Source: Mucilaginibacter mali (lineage in GTDB: Bacteria > Bacteroidota > Bacteroidia > Sphingobacteriales > Sphingobacteriaceae). Taken from it: 64,000 bases of DNA. The stretch is taken from NCBI RefSeq assembly GCF_013283875.1, contig NZ_CP054139.1, positions 310,001-374,000 of the forward strand, written 5' to 3'. Each line of letters opens with the position of its first letter. Position 1 is the stretch's first letter. The translations under genes and the position numbers were made by a program. Shown piece after piece: positions 54,664 to 64,000 of this stretch. The notes under the pieces are model-generated. The model did no database searches. It worked only from the letters and a program-made list of their open reading frames with translations, and was not told the origin of the DNA.

Positions 54664-56264
54664 TCTTGGGCATGCGCAATATCGTATCGCGCCTTACCAC
54701 TTTGGATTATGCCATTGTGGTGGCCTACCTCGTCATCCTGATGGTGATCGGGTATCGCGCCAGCTTCGGTAAAAAGAAAAAATCGGAAGAGGACGAGACG
54801 CTGTTCCTGGCCAATAAATCGCTGGGATGGAGCAGTATCGGCTTTAATATGTGGGGTACCAACGTGGGGCCGTCCATGTTGGTAGCCTGCGCCAGTATCG
54901 GCTTTAAAACGGGTATCGTAGCCATCAATTTCGAGTGGTATGCTTTTATCTTCCTGATGCTGCTGGCGCTGGTTTTCGCGCCGAGATATATCGCCGCCAA
55001 AGTATCAACCATGCCCGAATTTATGGGTAACCGCTATGGCGATTCCACCCGTAATATCCTGGCCTGGTACGCGCTGATCAAGATCCAGATTTCATGGCTG
55101 TCGCTTGGCCTGTTCGCAGGCGGTTTTTTGGTAAGGCAGATACTGGGTATCCCCATGTGGGAGTCGGTTATTGTATTAGTGGCCTTCGCGGGCCTGTTCG
55201 CCTATGCGGGCGGGTTAAAAGCCATCGCCAAAGTGAATGTATTCCAAATGCTATTATTAATAGCGGTATCTATCATGCTGGCTGTTATCGGTGTAAATAA
55301 AGCAGGTGGCTTATCCACCATCTATCATAGCGTACCAACCAACTTTTGGAATTTGATACGCCCCGGCTCCGACCCTGATTATCCGTGGTACGCCATTCTG
55401 TTAGGTTACCCGGTTGCGGCAGTGGCGTTCTTCTGTACCGATCAGGCCATGGTGCAATCGGTATTGGGTGCTAAAAATTTAGAACAGGGGCAATTAGGTG
55501 TCAATTTCATTGGCTGGCTAAAGATATTATCGTTGCCATTATTTATCCTGCCGGGTATCATCTGCTTTATCCTTTACCCAACCAGTAATTCCGAGTTTGC
55601 TTATATGACCATGGTGACCAACCTGTTCCCCGCCGGGCTGAACGGCTTGGTGATCGTAGTGCTGATAGCCGTATTGGTAGGCACCATCGGTTCGTCGTTA
55701 AACTCGCTGAGCACCGTGTTCACAATGGATGTTTACGCTAAAAAGATAAACCCCAATGCGCAAAATAAAGACCTGATACGCGTAGGCCGCTATGTAGTGA
55801 TAGCCGGTTGCATACTGGCCGTAGGCATGGCTTTGGCTATCGATAGCATCCGTGGGTTGAAATTTTTTGATGTGTTCCAATCGGTATTAGGCTTTATAGC
55901 GCCGCCACTGGCCGTGGTGTTCCTGCTGACGGTTTTCTGGAAACGGACCAGTCGACTGGCGGTGAACGCTATCCTGTCGGCAGGCTCGGTATTTAGTTTA
56001 GGCACGGGCATTATGTACCTGTGGGTGTTCCCACCGGCGCAATATCATTTCTGGCCGCATTATTTATTGGTATCGTTCGATGTTTTTGCGGTGCTGTTCG
56101 TGGCGGCGGTCATCATTTCATTGTTAGACCCTAACCCCGTACGCTATACCGATACAGCCGAACAAGCTGCCGATATTGCTAAACCAACTAAAAAAGTAAA
56201 GATAGCCTGGGCCATGTTATGCGTGGTAATGGTAATTTTATATATCGTATTTAACGGACATTAA
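54660..56264 (+). CDS. Sodium:solute symporter (SSS family), second copy
   Basis: A 534-residue multi-pass inner-membrane transporter (LDYAIVVAYLVILMVIGYRASF; FLANKSLGWSSIGFNMWGTNVGPSML; the sodium-site helix LIAVLVGTIGSSLNSLSTVFTMDVYAKK). It is diverged from the symporter at 18261 and is probably for a different monosaccharide. Translationally coupled to the Gfo/Idh/MocA enzyme and followed 3 bases on by a GH78 gene, so uptake and release are linked. Confidence 0.9.
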   Translation: MILGMRNIVSRLTTLDYAIVVAYLVILMVIGYRASFGKKKKSEEDETLFLANKSLGWSSIGFNMWGTNVGPSMLVACASIGFKTGIVAINFEWYAFIFLMLLALVFAPRYIAAKVSTMPEFMGNRYGDSTRNILAWYALIKIQISWLSLGLFAGGFLVRQILGIPMWESVIVLVAFAGLFAYAGGLKAIAKVNVFQMLLLIAVSIMLAVIGVNKAGGLSTIYHSVPTNFWNLIRPGSDPDYPWYAILLGYPVAAVAFFCTDQAMVQSVLGAKNLEQGQLGVNFIGWLKILSLPLFILPGIICFILYPTSNSEFAYMTMVTNLFPAGLNGLVIVVLIAVLVGTIGSSLNSLSTVFTMDVYAKKINPNAQNKDLIRVGRYVVIAGCILAVGMALAIDSIRGLKFFDVFQSVLGFIAPPLAVVFLLTVFWKRTSRLAVNAILSAGSVFSLGTGIMYLWVFPPAQYHFWPHYLLVSFDVFAVLFVAAVIISLLDPNPVRYTDTAEQAADIAKPTKKVKIAWAMLCVVMVILYIVFNGH

Positions 56265-56267
56265 CCA

Positions 56268-58466
56268 ATGATGACCAATATTTTAAACCTGAAGAAATTA
56301 AGCAAATACATCGGCGTAGCCCTATGCCTTGGCATGATGTTTTTTGCCGATGCCGCCGTAGCGCAAAAGGCTACCTGGATATGGTATCCCGGCGATTACG
56401 AGATCTGGCTAAGCAACAAAATGCAGAACCGTCGTACCGAGCGTGGCGCGTTCCTGCCGCCGCTGTGGAAAGAGGATAGCCATTACGTATTGGTAGAGTT
56501 CCATAAAGACATCGACCTGCCCAAAGCCGAAAAGGTGGAGATAGGCGTTGAGGGCCAATACAATTTAAAGATAGATGGGAAAGCCTTTGCGGGATACCCT
56601 AAAAGTATCGATATACCTGCCGGTAAACACCGCATCAGCCTGAAGGTATATAACCAGGCCAGTCCCCCAGCTATTTATGTAAAAGGGGATAAGCTGGTAT
56701 CGGATGCATCGTGGCTGGTCACTTTCGAGGACAGGGAGTGGATAGATGCATCGGGCAAAAGCTCCGACCTATCGGCCACCACCTATGTAAACGCAGGGGC
56801 ATGGAATTTTAACGAGGTAAACACATCGCCATCGGCTTTCAGGTTGCCGGTAACCGAGCAGCAGGCGGTGAAGAAAGATAAAAGCGCCAATAGCATTTTG
56901 GTCGATTTTGGTAAAGAAACCTTTGGTTTTGTGAAGCTGTTGGGCGTAAAAGGCAAAGGCAAAGCAACGCTGTATTTCGGCGAATCGAAGGAAGAGGCCC
57001 TGTCGCCGGATCATGGCGAGTTAATGGACGAATTGCAAATAGATCAGTCGCAAAAAGCCGATGTTACTTTTGAGGGCTCCCGGGCGTTCCGTTATGTCAA
57101 TATCAAATTTGATGGTGGTGTTACCGTCGATGATGCATCGATGCTGTACGAATATTCGCCAGTTGAGCAGCGCGGGAGCTTTAAATGTAACGACGAACAG
57201 ATCAATAAAATATGGGATGTGGCGGCTTACACATTGCACCTTAACACCCGCGAGTTCTTTATCGACGGTATAAAACGCGACCGCTGGGTTTGGAGCGGCG
57301 ATGCATACCAAAGCTACGCCATGAATTACTACCTGTACTTCGATTCGCCGACGGTGACCCGCACGTTGTATGCCCTTCGTGGTAAAGACCCGGTGACCAG
57401 CCATATCAATACCATTATGGATTATACGTTCTACTGGTTTCTGGGTATCCACGATTATTACCAGTACACCGGCGATAAGGCTTTCATCAAACAAATGTAC
57501 CCACGCATGCAAAGCCTGATGAACTGGTGCCTGGCCCGCCGCGATAAGGACGGCCTGATGGTTGGCCTGCCCGGCGACTGGACATTTATTGACTGGGCCG
57601 ATGGCCTGAGCAAAAAAGGCGAAGTAAGCTTTGAGCAGCTATTGCTGTGCCGCAGTATGGAAACCATGGGCCTGTGCGCCGACCTGATGGGCGAAAAGGC
57701 CGAGGCCGCGAAGTATAGGCAAATGTCGGCAGCGCTGAAGGCTAAGATATTTCAATACTACTGGAATGCCCAAAAAGGCGCGCTGGTGCACAGCCGCGTT
57801 AACGGTAAACAAACCGATAACGTGACCCGCTACAGCAATATGTTCTCGATCTTCTTCAATTATTTTACCGAGGCGCAAAAGCAGCAGGTAAAAAAGACCG
57901 TGCTGATGAACGATAAGATCCAAAAGATAACCACGCCTTACATGCATTTTTACGAGCTGGAAGCCCTGTGTACCATGGGCGAGCAAAACGCCGTGCTTAA
58001 GGAAATGAAAAGCTACTGGGGCGGCATGCTTAACCTGGGCGCTACCACTTTTTGGGAAGAATACAACCCGGCTAAATCGGGGGCCGATCATTACAGCATG
58101 TATGGCCGCGAGTTTGGAAAAAGCCTGTGCCATGCCTGGGGTGCCAGTCCTATTTACCTGCTGGGTAAATACTACCTGGGTGTAAAACCAACCGCGCCGG
58201 GCTACAGCAAATACATCATCGCCCCCAAACTTGGCGGCCTGCAATGGATGGAAGGCAGCGTGCCCACACCTAATGGCGATATCAGCGTACGCTGCGATAC
58301 CAAACAAATAAAAGTAAGCGCCGATACCGGCACCGGTACCCTGCAATTTACCAGCAGTACGTTGCCAACATGTAAAGAGGGTGCGGTAGTGGCTAAAGGG
58401 AAGAATGTTTACGAGGTGAGCATTGCTAAGGGCAAGAAATATACGGTGGAGTATACGGCGATGTAG
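56268..58466 (+). CDS. GH78-like alpha-L-rhamnosidase (short form)
   Basis: A 732-residue exported member of the rhamnosidase clan, shorter than the other two GH78 proteins. After a signal peptide (to about residue 32) come sandwich domains (VLVEFHKDIDLPKAEKVEIGVEGQYNLKIDG; LVDFGKETFGFVKLLG) and the toroid (FKCNDEQINKIWDVAAYTLHLNTREFF, DGIKRDRWVWSGDAYQSY). The acid position has Asp338 (RDRWVW), where large GH78 enzymes have Glu. A late LGATTFWEEYNP and a beta-sandwich tail complete it. Most likely an alpha-L-rhamnosidase. Confidence 0.8.
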   Translation: MMTNILNLKKLSKYIGVALCLGMMFFADAAVAQKATWIWYPGDYEIWLSNKMQNRRTERGAFLPPLWKEDSHYVLVEFHKDIDLPKAEKVEIGVEGQYNLKIDGKAFAGYPKSIDIPAGKHRISLKVYNQASPPAIYVKGDKLVSDASWLVTFEDREWIDASGKSSDLSATTYVNAGAWNFNEVNTSPSAFRLPVTEQQAVKKDKSANSILVDFGKETFGFVKLLGVKGKGKATLYFGESKEEALSPDHGELMDELQIDQSQKADVTFEGSRAFRYVNIKFDGGVTVDDASMLYEYSPVEQRGSFKCNDEQINKIWDVAAYTLHLNTREFFIDGIKRDRWVWSGDAYQSYAMNYYLYFDSPTVTRTLYALRGKDPVTSHINTIMDYTFYWFLGIHDYYQYTGDKAFIKQMYPRMQSLMNWCLARRDKDGLMVGLPGDWTFIDWADGLSKKGEVSFEQLLLCRSMETMGLCADLMGEKAEAAKYRQMSAALKAKIFQYYWNAQKGALVHSRVNGKQTDNVTRYSNMFSIFFNYFTEAQKQQVKKTVLMNDKIQKITTPYMHFYELEALCTMGEQNAVLKEMKSYWGGMLNLGATTFWEEYNPAKSGADHYSMYGREFGKSLCHAWGASPIYLLGKYYLGVKPTAPGYSKYIIAPKLGGLQWMEGSVPTPNGDISVRCDTKQIKVSADTGTGTLQFTSSTLPTCKEGAVVAKGKNVYEVSIAKGKKYTVEYTAM

Positions 58467-58475
58467 ACACCAAAA

Positions 58476-58569
58476 TGTCATCCCGAACTTGTTTCGGGAC
58501 CCCACATGCAAAGTTGCCTATATAACGGCAACCTGTTTTATGGGATGCCGAAACAAGTTCGGCATGACA
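58476..58569. repeat. REP-like inverted repeat (family 1, copy 2)
   Basis: The left arm TGTCATCCCGAACTTGTTTC and the right arm ending AAGTTCGGCATGACA pair over about 29 bases. It is the same family as 20945-21040. It starts 9 bases after the GH78 stop. Confidence 0.75.
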
Positions 58570-58583
58570 GAAAGTACAACGCC

Positions 58584-64000
<5,417 letters not shown>

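Overview
The window looks like chromosome of a plant-polysaccharide-degrading member of the Bacteroidota, most likely family Sphingobacteriaceae (Mucilaginibacter/Pedobacter type). The evidence is a SusC/SusD pair, many exported glycoside hydrolases with Bacteroidota-style signal peptides, one exact Bacteroidota promoter (TTTG-N23-TANNTTTG), and several families of extragenic palindromes that I associate with this group. No rRNA, tRNA, CRISPR array, transposase or phage gene was seen.

Almost the whole window is one very large polysaccharide utilization locus (PUL). Positions 206-15474 hold six exported glycosidases: an MGH1/GH63-like six-hairpin enzyme, a large GH67N-type uronidase-like protein, a GH2 with malectin domain, a GH78 rhamnosidase, a GH43/GH117-like propeller and a second GH2. 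Positions 15602-21970 hold a GntR-type sensor-regulator, an AT-rich three-gene island on the minus strand, a sodium-solute symporter overlapping a DHDPS/KDPG-type aldolase, and an AraC regulator. Positions 22424-29968 hold a fucose/arabinose isomerase-like protein, a DUF3826 protein and the SusC/SusD pair, closed by a strong terminator. Positions 30398-53335 form a 14-gene same-strand run with gaps of 13 bases or less apart from one 110-base repeat: PL1 lyase, beta-helix protein, GH140, GH43, two sialidase-like propellers, SGNH acetylesterase, GH2, GH78, DUF3826, serine esterase, exported sugar isomerase-like protein, a second beta-helix enzyme and a rhamnose-mutarotase lipoprotein. Positions 53575-64000 hold a Gfo/Idh/MocA oxidoreductase, a second symporter, GH78, GH2 and a GH106 cut by the window edge.

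The mix (three GH78, one GH106, GH140, PL1, several GH2, a uronidase-like enzyme, esterases, RhaM) points to a rhamnose- and apiose-containing pectin, probably rhamnogalacturonan II and/or decorated rhamnogalacturonan I. SusC/SusD would import fragments, periplasmic and surface enzymes would strip side chains, and the two symporters with the isomerase, aldolase and oxidoreductase would take up and catabolise the sugars. A recurring box of about 40 bases in front of five transcription units suggests one regulator controls much of the locus.

The most unusual item is the island at 16662-17922: a HEPN-like protein, an unknown acidic protein and a SecB-like chaperone in a tight operon with its own promoter. 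The arrangement matches toxin-antitoxin-chaperone (TAC) systems but with a HEPN-type candidate toxin. Second is a set of four hairpins spaced exactly 30 bases apart, with covarying outer pairs, in front of a GH2 gene (58584-58694). Third, two exported enzymes appear to take their start codons from the edges of dispersed repeats.
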